From contig JAFWNG010000040.1 of NCBI GenBank assembly GCA_017510405.1, positions 177,964 to 241,963 on the forward strand: 64,000 nt of DNA, read 5' to 3'. The notes below the pieces were generated by a model. It had not been told where the DNA came from and made no database searches. It worked only from the letters and a program-made list of their open reading frames with translations. Both the position numbers and the translations under genes were made by a program. This DNA is from Solobacterium sp. (GTDB lineage Bacteria > Bacillota_I > Bacilli_A > Erysipelotrichales > Erysipelotrichaceae). Shown piece after piece: positions 32,097 through 39,810 of the stretch (positions are counted from its first letter, which is position 1; every line of letters begins with the position of its first letter).

Positions 32097-33560
32097 ATGA
32101 AAGCAGTCATGATCATGTACGATTCCCTGAATCGGAGATTTCTGGAACCATATGGGGCGGCCGGGACGATCACACCGAATTTCAGCCGTCTTGCTGAACA
32201 TTCCTGTACATTTGATACATTCTATACCGGCAGTATGCCGTGTATGCCGGCAAGAAGGGAGCTGCATACCGGACGGCTGAATTTCCTGCATCGTTCGTGG
32301 GGACCGTTTGAGCCCTACGATGAATCCATGCCGGCAATGCTGAAAGAACACGGGATCTGGAGTCACCTTGTGACCGACCACTGCCACTACTGGGAAGCCG
32401 GCGGCGCGAATTACTGGACGAATTACAGTTCATTTGAATTCATACGCGGGCAGGAAGGAGATGCGTGGAAGGCAGAACCGGGGGAACATGACGGACCGCT
32501 GACACCGCGGGACCAGGATGCGGTTAACCGCCGTTATATGGAACAGGAGACCGAAGCCTGCCATGTACGCAGCTTTGAGAAGGGAATGGAATTTCTGCGG
32601 GAACATGCAGAGAAAGACAGCTGGTTTCTGCAGCTGGAATACTTCGACCCCCATGAACCGTTCTTCGCTCCGCAGGAATACCGGGATCTGTATGGCGAGT
32701 GCGGAAAAGACGACTGGCCGGAATACCGGGTATACAGGGAAGATGAACAGGATAAGGTGAAAGGATTCCGGACGCACTACCGGGCACTGATTACGATGTG
32801 CGACCGGTATCTGGGAAAAATCCTGGACTTCTTTGATGAACATGATCTCTGGAACGATACGATGCTGATCGTGAATACCGATCACGGTTTCTTTCTGGGA
32901 GAAAAGGGATTTGTCGGAAAAAACTATCCGCCGGTTTACGATGAGCTGGCGAATATTCCGTTCTTCCTGCACGATCCCGGACATCCGGAAGCGGACGGCA
33001 CGCATTGCAAAGCACTGGCACAGACTCCGGATATTGCATCGACGATCCTGGACTTCTTTGGTCTGGCACCGGGAAGGAATATGACTGGAAAATCACTTCT
33101 GCCGCTGCTGGGCGGGCAGAAGTGCATTCATGAAGCGGTCCTGTACGGCTATTTCGGCATGCATGTGAACGTGACGGACGGCTTCTATACGTATATGCGC
33201 AGCGGAAATGAACAGAATGCGCCGCTGTACCAGTACACTCTGATGCCGGCTCATATCAAGACCTATATGAAGAAAGAAGAGATCATGCAGGCGGAAGATA
33301 CACTGTACCGGGATTTTGCATGGACAAGCCATGTGCCGGTCCTGCGCATACCGGTCGATGAACGCTACGACCGCAAGCGGTATTACCGGTACAGCAGTCA
33401 TCTGCAGTATGGAACACTGCTGTTTGACCGTCATAATGATCCGTTTCAGGAACATCCTCTTCATGATCCAAAGATCGAAGAAAAGATGAAGGAACATCTC
33501 CTCAGAGAAATGAAAAAAGCCGAAGCACCGGCAGAACAGTACATTCGGCTTGGTCTGTGA
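32097..33560 (+). CDS. Cys-type sulfatase 1, cytoplasmic
   Basis: 487 residues of the alkaline-phosphatase/sulfatase superfamily. The sulfatase signature is C49-M-P-A-R53 followed by RELHTGR; Cys49 would be converted to formylglycine. Asp9 in MYDSLNR and the DHG of VNTDHGFFLGEKG are metal ligands, and DPHEPFF is the middle ligand loop. It lacks a signal peptide, so it acts on a substrate inside the cell. Maturation in anaerobes needs a radical-SAM anSME enzyme, not seen here. Paralogues lie at 42415 and 53995. AAGGAG precedes the ATG. It converges with the LarA-like gene 8 bases away. Confidence 0.92.
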   Translation: MKAVMIMYDSLNRRFLEPYGAAGTITPNFSRLAEHSCTFDTFYTGSMPCMPARRELHTGRLNFLHRSWGPFEPYDESMPAMLKEHGIWSHLVTDHCHYWEAGGANYWTNYSSFEFIRGQEGDAWKAEPGEHDGPLTPRDQDAVNRRYMEQETEACHVRSFEKGMEFLREHAEKDSWFLQLEYFDPHEPFFAPQEYRDLYGECGKDDWPEYRVYREDEQDKVKGFRTHYRALITMCDRYLGKILDFFDEHDLWNDTMLIVNTDHGFFLGEKGFVGKNYPPVYDELANIPFFLHDPGHPEADGTHCKALAQTPDIASTILDFFGLAPGRNMTGKSLLPLLGGQKCIHEAVLYGYFGMHVNVTDGFYTYMRSGNEQNAPLYQYTLMPAHIKTYMKKEEIMQAEDTLYRDFAWTSHVPVLRIPVDERYDRKRYYRYSSHLQYGTLLFDRHNDPFQEHPLHDPKIEEKMKEHLLREMKKAEAPAEQYIRLGL

Positions 33561-33568
33561 AATAACGC

Positions 33569-35050
33569 TTATCCGTGAATGTGTCCGTATTCATCCATTG
33601 GATCTTTATCCGGATCTTTCATGCACAGATGAACAGCAGTTGTCTTGAAAGCAAGCGGAAGTGCAAGTATGTTCGGATCCTGTCCGACATACTTTTTCTT
33701 TGCGTCTTCCAGTGCTTCTTCGAAGGTTGCTCTGGTTTTGAGTCCCATGCCTCTTGCATAGCCGGGATCTTCTGCACCGACGATGTAGATCGCACTGGTG
33801 TTCATTTCCGCGATATGTCCGCAGCTCATCATGGAGAAGCCGTGGAACGGATGGAAGGCATTTGTGAAGCGGTACTGACGGATGTATTCTTCGTTGGTTG
33901 CGAAGTATTCACCAAGGCGGTTCATATCCGGAAGTTCATTCATCTGATCGTGCTGGAACCATTCATAAAGTTCACGGAGGTAAGGCCACTTCTTATCGTT
34001 GAAGAATCCGTTGCAAAGACTCGATACGATAAAGACGCAGTGATCGCTCATGATCCGCTTGTGGCGCAGCACCTGTGCGGAAAGTGCCTGCATCATCATG
34101 ATCGGATTCGTGCCCATTCCGTCGCCGTAATGGAATTTCTGCGGCATGCCGAAGACGATGACATCGTATTTCTTTTCTGCCCAGTGGACATAGTTGCGCT
34201 TGTCGGCAATCTTCCACGACAGCGGCATCATTTCTTTCGCATAGCCGGATAAGATCTCGATCTGACGGGATTTCGAATCCAGAACCGCATCACAGCAGAA
34301 GAACGGATGTCCCATCTTTTCTTCCATATGCATGGAGATCTCATCGAACTTATTGCGCATGAGGGAATCGTTGTTTACCGGTGTGAAGTCTTCTCTGTGC
34401 ATGACGGAAGGTACATGGTGGGAGGAAATGCAGCGCCAGTTGGTAATACCGGTCGCACTGTGTTTGTAGCCGCCGGAGTAGCCGCCGTACGGATTGCCCT
34501 GGACATGCCCGATCAGGATCGGCAGATCTGCATCAAACACATACTTGTTCATCACGACAGGATCACCGCGCCATGTTGTGCCGAGGTCGACCATATGGTC
34601 GGGGTCTTCGGAATCATGGGAGATGATCTGGCCGCTGTGCCAGAAGTCGTTATAGAGTTCTTCGCCGAAAATAGCCTTTGCGTCTTTGTCCGTGGAGCGG
34701 GGATGCAGACCGTTGGAGATGATAAAGAGAATATCTTCTTTACGGACACCGACGGAATACAGTTCTTCCAGGAGATACCGGATAGACAGTTTGCGGTGGC
34801 TGGTCGGCTGTTCGCCGCCTTTGACGCGGTCCGGTACGACGAAGACGACTTTAGATCCTTCATGCACCAGTTCGGTGACCGGCTTCATTCCGATCGGATT
34901 GCGGATGCTTTTGAGATAGGCATCTTTCAGCTGGGCTTCCGGGATATAGTCCGGATCCTTAACCGTCTCACCGGGAATAAATACATCAGTGCTGTCAGGA
35001 AGATCTGCGCCCATGGTTCCGGCGCCGTATTCAAATTCGAAATGCTTCAT
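33569..35050 (-). CDS. LarA-like nickel-dependent racemase/epimerase
   Basis: 493 residues with the LarA (DUF2088) layout. The conserved His segment is ISNGLHPRSTDKDAKAIFG, and the Lys that binds the nickel pincer cofactor in LarA is recognisable in GGYSGGYKHSATGITN, followed by conserved His residues (SSHHVPSVMHRED). The superfamily racemises or epimerises 2-hydroxy acids, including lactate, malate and sugar acids. It is longer than lactate racemase (about 425), so a sugar-acid epimerase in this locus is plausible. The cofactor genes larB, larC and larE are not in the window. It is 15 bases downstream of the TIM gene. Confidence 0.8.
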   Translation of the reverse strand: MKHFEFEYGAGTMGADLPDSTDVFIPGETVKDPDYIPEAQLKDAYLKSIRNPIGMKPVTELVHEGSKVVFVVPDRVKGGEQPTSHRKLSIRYLLEELYSVGVRKEDILFIISNGLHPRSTDKDAKAIFGEELYNDFWHSGQIISHDSEDPDHMVDLGTTWRGDPVVMNKYVFDADLPILIGHVQGNPYGGYSGGYKHSATGITNWRCISSHHVPSVMHREDFTPVNNDSLMRNKFDEISMHMEEKMGHPFFCCDAVLDSKSRQIEILSGYAKEMMPLSWKIADKRNYVHWAEKKYDVIVFGMPQKFHYGDGMGTNPIMMMQALSAQVLRHKRIMSDHCVFIVSSLCNGFFNDKKWPYLRELYEWFQHDQMNELPDMNRLGEYFATNEEYIRQYRFTNAFHPFHGFSMMSCGHIAEMNTSAIYIVGAEDPGYARGMGLKTRATFEEALEDAKKKYVGQDPNILALPLAFKTTAVHLCMKDPDKDPMDEYGHIHG

Positions 35051-35065
35051 GTTCTGTGTTCTCCT

Positions 35066-35911
35066 TTATTTACCTAAATACAGACGAATGATCTCAAGAT
35101 ACTCTTCCGGGTAGAACCCGATCTCGCCGCTGAAGCGGGTAAGTGCGATCAGACCTCCGCTGATCTCAGGGATGGATGCCAGCATGGCTGCGTTTTCTGC
35201 TTTGAGTCCGCCGCCGTACACGACTTCCAGCTGCGGATCGAGGGACTGGATAAAGCGGGCGATCTTTTCAATATATGCTTTGTCGGCCGGCGTTTTGCCG
35301 GGACCGATGGACCATACCGGTTCATAAGCAATCACAACACGGGAACGGTCTGCGCCTTTCAGCCCGGTCTCGATCTGTTCCTGCAGAACAGACTGCCAGC
35401 GTTCTGTTTCCTCACTGCGCTCACCGATACAGTATAGGACCTTCAGGCCGCGGTTCAGTGCCTGCAGGATCTCATCGTTCAGCGCTGCGTTGATTACAGA
35501 GGCTGCGGTTTCATCGGATACACCGGCTGCTTCCAGAAGCGCGCGCTTTTCATTGCGTTCTTCGCAGTGCCCGATCATGACTGCTTCACAGCCCATTGCC
35601 GCAAGTGCAGAAGCGGGACGGCGGGATGTGAATGCTCCGAAGTTGCCTCCGACTGCTGTATCACCGCGGTCCGCGGACTGGGCACCGATCTGCAGCGGTG
35701 AATCAGCGCTGCGGGCAGCCAGTGCGGAGAGCAGGTGTGCTTCCTGAAAAAAGACTGTGAAATCAGCTTCTTCCGGAGCGTACTGCTTCAATCCTTCTTC
35801 GACTGACTCAACGACAGCCTTTCCGTATGTGTGAATGTCTGAGATATGGTTGACACCACCGTATTCCGCCGGGATATCAAAGCGTTTGAGATTGAGATAG
35901 ATATGTTTCAT
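35066..35911 (-). CDS. Triosephosphate-isomerase paralogue
   Basis: 281 residues, slightly longer than TIM (about 250). The catalytic triad is kept: Lys9 in LNLKRFD, His in IGHCEERN and Glu in AYEPVWSIGPGKTP. The phosphate loop GGGLKAENAAML is present. The usual NWK and GHSERR motifs are altered, which marks a divergent paralogue, not the glycolytic enzyme. Such paralogues isomerise tetrulose phosphates in erythritol catabolism, so a different sugar phosphate is likely here. It is the first gene of the TIM-LarA operon, divergent from the ROK regulator, with two perfect operator arms in between. Confidence 0.85.
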   Translation of the reverse strand: MKHIYLNLKRFDIPAEYGGVNHISDIHTYGKAVVESVEEGLKQYAPEEADFTVFFQEAHLLSALAARSADSPLQIGAQSADRGDTAVGGNFGAFTSRRPASALAAMGCEAVMIGHCEERNEKRALLEAAGVSDETAASVINAALNDEILQALNRGLKVLYCIGERSEETERWQSVLQEQIETGLKGADRSRVVIAYEPVWSIGPGKTPADKAYIEKIARFIQSLDPQLEVVYGGGLKAENAAMLASIPEISGGLIALTRFSGEIGFYPEEYLEIIRLYLGK

Positions 35912-35924
35912 ACGCCTCCTAATA

Positions 35925-35968
35925 ATTAAAACATTTAACTAAATATATAATAAATTAAATGTTTTAAT
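35925..35968. promoter_or_regulatory. Paired ROK-type operators between the TIM and ROK genes
   Basis: ATTAAAACATTTAA (35925-35938) and its exact reverse complement (35955-35968) form a 14-base inverted repeat with a 16-base gap. The region is far more AT-rich than the genes. Similar TTAAAA..TTAA elements occur at 37270 and 37339 before the PFK operon. Confidence 0.7.
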
Positions 35969-36053
35969 AAAACAAGAGCTGCAGCACAATTTAATAAAGT
36001 AATTTAAAAAAATATGATACAGTAAAGTTGCATAATCAGATAGTGAGGGCAGT

Positions 36054-37259
36054 ATGGCAGTCAGACATTCAGGAAAAAACCAGATCATAGCAAAGCAGGA
36101 AAATATAACGCTTTTGAAGAGCTTTTTGTACCGCAGAGGGCCGACTTCCAGAGCGGAGATCGCAGAGGAACTGGGACTGACGCCTCCGACGATTACAAAC
36201 ATCACTGCAGAGCTGATCCAGGCGGGAATCCTCCAGGAGATCCGGGAAGACAACACGGATATCGTACGCAAAGTGGGAAGACAGCCGATCCGGATCGATT
36301 TTGTTGCAGATGGGGGATATGCGCTGGGCATTTCGCTGGGACGGGATAAAACGCATTACTGTATCCTGGATCTGAAGGGAAATTGTGTCTTCAAAAAAGA
36401 AATGAATGTCATGCCGGATTCGTATGAAGAAATGCTGTCTGTGCTGTACCGGGAGATTGGAAAGATCCGTGCAGAAAAAGCAGATATATGGAATAAACTG
36501 ATCGGGATCGGCATTTCGGTTCCGGCGATCATCGATGCGCATGCCGGCCGGATCTGCCAGATCGAAGAAGAAAGAGCATCCTGGCAGGGAAGAGTACTCT
36601 CAGAGGATGTGCATGCGGAGTTCGGTGTACCGGTGCGCACAGATAATAATGTACGCGCGCGTACGATGACACTGGCGCTGTTCTGTCCCGAAGTCATTCG
36701 GAATTATGGAACATTTGTACTGTGCTACGCATCATGGGGAATCGCCGGACCGATGATCGTACAGGAACGCAGTGTGCGCGGTGAATACGGCGCAGCCGGA
36801 GAAATCGGACATATGGTCATGGATCCGGAAAGCGGCAGGACACTGGAAGAGTTTTCCAGTCTGCGCAGTGTGCTGCAGGAATGCCGCCGGGCAATGGCAG
36901 AAGGAAAGACGACGGTTCTGCAGAAACTGTGCAGAGATCCGGAAGAACTGACGATCGAACAGATCCATGCGGCGCAGGAAGCACAGGATCCGGCTGTACA
37001 GAAAATCATGAAGAAAGCCATGTATTACATAGGAATTGCACTGAGCAATATCATCTCCTTCATGAATCCGGATCTGATCGTTCTGGGCGGACCGATGTTT
37101 GTGCGCGAAGAGAACCGGGCATATGCGGAGCAGGTCATGCGGGCACATGCGTATTCTGCGGATATCGATCATACCGCGGTCCGGTATGTGGAATTTGATG
37201 CATACGGCGGTGCGGACGCCGCGGCAGCTGCCTGTCTGGACAAATTCTTTGTACGCTGA
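36054..37259 (+). CDS. ROK-family transcriptional repressor
   Basis: 401 residues. An N-terminal winged helix (LLKSFLYRRGPTSRAEIAEELGLTPPTITNITAELIQAGIL, about 18-58) is fused to a ROK domain with the DxG-like start (GYALGISLGRDKTHYCILDL), TDNNVRARTM and GAAGEIGHMVMD. The zinc-binding CxCGxxGC motif after GEIGH is absent (PESGRTLEEFSS there). The sugar-binding Glu and His of GEIGH are kept, so an inducer sugar is likely. It probably represses the divergent TIM-LarA operon and the PFK-PGI-GH3 operon. It ends in its own terminator. Confidence 0.9.
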   Translation: MAVRHSGKNQIIAKQENITLLKSFLYRRGPTSRAEIAEELGLTPPTITNITAELIQAGILQEIREDNTDIVRKVGRQPIRIDFVADGGYALGISLGRDKTHYCILDLKGNCVFKKEMNVMPDSYEEMLSVLYREIGKIRAEKADIWNKLIGIGISVPAIIDAHAGRICQIEEERASWQGRVLSEDVHAEFGVPVRTDNNVRARTMTLALFCPEVIRNYGTFVLCYASWGIAGPMIVQERSVRGEYGAAGEIGHMVMDPESGRTLEEFSSLRSVLQECRRAMAEGKTTVLQKLCRDPEELTIEQIHAAQEAQDPAVQKIMKKAMYYIGIALSNIISFMNPDLIVLGGPMFVREENRAYAEQVMRAHAYSADIDHTAVRYVEFDAYGGADAAAAACLDKFFVR

Positions 37260-37269
37260 TGTAAATTAA

Positions 37270-37282
37270 TTAAATATTTTAA
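37270..37282. promoter_or_regulatory. ROK operator-like site
   Basis: TTAAATATTTTAA, reverse complement TTAAAATATTTAA, differs at one base from the arm at 35926. It lies just after the ROK stop codon. Confidence 0.5.
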
Positions 37283-37283
37283 T

Positions 37284-37318
37284 AAAAACTGCCGCAAGGT
37301 CTTGCAATGGCAGTTTTT
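37284..37318 (+). terminator. Intrinsic terminator of the ROK gene
   Basis: AAAAACTGCC (37284-37293) pairs with GGCAGTTTTT (37309-37318); an inner GCAAG/CTTGC stem extends it. Confidence 0.85.
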
Positions 37319-37338
37319 ATTCTGTATTCTTTAATTAG

Positions 37339-37351
37339 TTAAAACGATTAA
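37339..37351. promoter_or_regulatory. ROK operator-like site upstream of the PFK operon
   Basis: TTAAAACGATTAA resembles the TTAAAACATTTAA arms at 35926 and 35955 and lies 18 bases upstream of the PFK-like start, where a bound repressor would block transcription or initiation. Confidence 0.5.
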
Positions 37352-37369
37352 TTAAAAAAGGAGGCAGCT

Positions 37370-38548
37370 GTGAAACGAAATATTCTGATGGTACACGGCG
37401 GCGGACCGACCGCTGTCATCAATGCATCGCTGTACGGAGCAGTGAAAGAGGCACAGGCATCGGATCAGATCGACCGGGTCTATGCGGCGCAGTACGGTAC
37501 CGGCGGACTGATGAAAGAACGTCTGATCGATCTGACAGATGTTCCGGAAGAGACACTGCAGAGACTTCTTACGACACCGGGCAGTGCGATCGGCACATCG
37601 CGTGATCAGCTGGAAGAAGCGGAATATGAACGGATGGCAGACGTCTGTGTGAAATACAACATTGGATGGATCCTGTTCAACGGCGGAAACGGCACAATGG
37701 ATACATGCGGAAAGATGTACCGGATGTGTGAAAAGAGGGGACTGGACATTAAAGTCATGGGAATTCCCAAAACAACAGACAACGACATTGCGGTCACGGA
37801 CCACAGTCCCGGATTTGCCAGCGCGGCACGTTTCATGGCACAGAGCACAAAAGAACTTCTGGCGGATGTCAGCGGTCTTGCCATCCATGTGGTCGTGCTG
37901 GAAGCCTCCGGCAGAAACGCCGGCTGGATCACTGCAGCCAGTGCCATGGCAGAGGATGAAGACGGACTGAGACCGGACCTGATCTATCTTCCGGAGATTC
38001 CGTTCGATGAAGAGGAATATATCCGGAAGGTTGAAGAACTGCTGAAAACAAAGTCCGGCATTGTCGTCGTTGCCAGTGAAGGACTGAAAAACAAAGAGGG
38101 AAAGCCGGTCGTCAAGCCGATCTTCCAGGTCGGACGCTCCACCTATTTCGGTGATGTCAGCGCACATCTGGCTAATCTTGTCATACAGCGTCTTGGATAC
38201 AAGGCAAGAGGCGAAAAGCCGGGACTGCTCGGACGGGCGTCGATCCCGCTGCGCAGTGATGTGGATGTGGAAGAAGCTGTGCTGGCCGGGAAAGAAGCGT
38301 GCCGGGCAGCTCTGGCGGGAGAAAGCGGAAAGATGGTGGCGTTCCGCAGGATCAGCACCGATCCGTACCGGATGGAACCATTCCTTGTATCGATCGACGA
38401 AGTCATGATGCATGAAAAAACGATGCCGGCAGAGTTCATCAATGAAGACGGCACCGGCGTTACCGAAGCGTTTAAGACATGGTGCAGACCGCTCCTGGGC
38501 GGACCCCTGAGCCCCATGAAAGTATTTGTGAAGGGAGAAAAGCAATGA
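37370..38548 (+). CDS. 6-phosphofructokinase, PPi-type-related (group with Lys in PKTxDND)
   Basis: 392 residues with the PFK fold: VHGGGPTAVINAS at the start, NGGNGTMDT (residues 104-111), PKTTDNDI (K134) and EASGRNAGWITAAS. PPi-dependent enzymes have GGDD plus PKTIDND; ATP enzymes have GGDG plus PGTIDND. This one pairs Gly108 with Lys134, and has Asn where Asp is usual, so the phosphoryl donor cannot be assigned and the substrate may not be fructose-6-P. It starts with GTG behind AAGGAGG and overlaps the PGI-like gene by ATGA. Confidence 0.88.
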   Translation: MKRNILMVHGGGPTAVINASLYGAVKEAQASDQIDRVYAAQYGTGGLMKERLIDLTDVPEETLQRLLTTPGSAIGTSRDQLEEAEYERMADVCVKYNIGWILFNGGNGTMDTCGKMYRMCEKRGLDIKVMGIPKTTDNDIAVTDHSPGFASAARFMAQSTKELLADVSGLAIHVVVLEASGRNAGWITAASAMAEDEDGLRPDLIYLPEIPFDEEEYIRKVEELLKTKSGIVVVASEGLKNKEGKPVVKPIFQVGRSTYFGDVSAHLANLVIQRLGYKARGEKPGLLGRASIPLRSDVDVEEAVLAGKEACRAALAGESGKMVAFRRISTDPYRMEPFLVSIDEVMMHEKTMPAEFINEDGTGVTEAFKTWCRPLLGGPLSPMKVFVKGEKQ

Positions 38549-39798
38549 TCACTCTGGAATATAAAGGTGTAAGCGAAACACTGCAGCAGGAATGGCTGCA
38601 GATCCTCCGGGACAATACAGATGTTCTGGAACGGGCACAGGCAGGCGAACAGAAGTATGCGGACAGTCTCGGCTGGCTGGACACGGATGAATGGGCGGAT
38701 GAGGCGTATGTACGCCGCATCGAAGAAATCGCCGCAGAAGTGCGCGCCAATGCTTCGGCATTTGTACTGATCGGTGTGGGAGGCTCCAATAATGCGGCCC
38801 GCTCGGTCATCGAAGCGCTTCGGAAAGACGGTGAGACCGAGATCATCTATGCCGGAAACACACTGTCTCCCAATGCTCTGAACCGCATGCTTGCATCGCT
38901 GGAAGGCAAAGATTTCTACATTGACTGCATTGCCAAGAATTTTGAAACACTGGAACCCGGTTCCTCTTTCCGTATTCTTCGCAGGGCACTGAAAAAACGC
39001 TATGGCAGCGATTATGCAAAACATGTGATCTGCACCGGTACAAAGGGCAGCTCACTGGAAGCGATCTGCGATGCCCATGGCTATACGTTCCTGGAGTTCC
39101 CTCTGAATATCGGCGGCCGCTACACTGCCATATCCAATGTCGGTCTTCTGCCGATGGCATGCGCCGGCATCGATATCCGCGAAGTTGTGCGGGGAGCGCG
39201 TACGATGCAGGAATTCCTGCGCACCGCTCCGGCTGAGAACAATACTGCCTACTGTTATGCAGCACTCCGTAATCTGTATTACCGGCATGGCTGGAAGATC
39301 GAAATGCTTTCTTCCTTTGAACCGCAGTTCAGAAACTTCTACTACTGGTGGACACAGCTGTTTGCGGAAAGCGAAGGAAAAGACGGCAAAGGCATCTTCC
39401 CGGTTACCGGTGAGTTTACCGAGCAGCTGCATTCCATCGGTCAGTATATCCAGGACGGAGAGAATATGATCTTTGAGACCTTCCTCAATGTGGAAGCACA
39501 GCAGGATACACTGGTTATAGAAAAAGATGAAGTGGAGGATTTCTTCGATTATCTGACCGGAAAAGACTTCTATGACATCAATAAAGCTGCTTACGAAGCA
39601 ACTCTGCAGGCACACAGTACAAAGTTCCCGTGCAATGTGATCACGATCGGGGCACTGGACGCATATCACTTCGGTGAATTGTTCTGGTTCTTCCAGTTTG
39701 CCTGTTATCTTTCCTGCGGCATCATGGGTGTGGATCCGTTTGATCAGCCCGGTGTCGAAGCCTATAAAGTACGAATGTTTGAAGCCCTTGGCAAGTAA
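38545..39798 (+). CDS. Glucose-6-phosphate-isomerase-like protein
   Basis: 417 residues, a little shorter than Firmicute PGI (about 450). The SIS domains carry VLIGVGGSNNAARSVIEAL (phosphate loop), GTKGSSLEAI, IGGRYTAISNVGLLPMACAGIDI and the C-terminal GVDPFDQPGVEAYKVRMFEAL. These are PGI signatures, but scattered changes suggest a dedicated catabolic paralogue. It interconverts aldose and ketose 6-phosphates and would feed the PFK encoded just upstream. Translation is coupled to PFK by ATGA overlap; the GH3 gene follows after 12 bases. Confidence 0.88.
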   Translation: MITLEYKGVSETLQQEWLQILRDNTDVLERAQAGEQKYADSLGWLDTDEWADEAYVRRIEEIAAEVRANASAFVLIGVGGSNNAARSVIEALRKDGETEIIYAGNTLSPNALNRMLASLEGKDFYIDCIAKNFETLEPGSSFRILRRALKKRYGSDYAKHVICTGTKGSSLEAICDAHGYTFLEFPLNIGGRYTAISNVGLLPMACAGIDIREVVRGARTMQEFLRTAPAENNTAYCYAALRNLYYRHGWKIEMLSSFEPQFRNFYYWWTQLFAESEGKDGKGIFPVTGEFTEQLHSIGQYIQDGENMIFETFLNVEAQQDTLVIEKDEVEDFFDYLTGKDFYDINKAAYEATLQAHSTKFPCNVITIGALDAYHFGELFWFFQFACYLSCGIMGVDPFDQPGVEAYKVRMFEALGK

Positions 39799-39810
39799 AG
39801 GAGAAAAACA

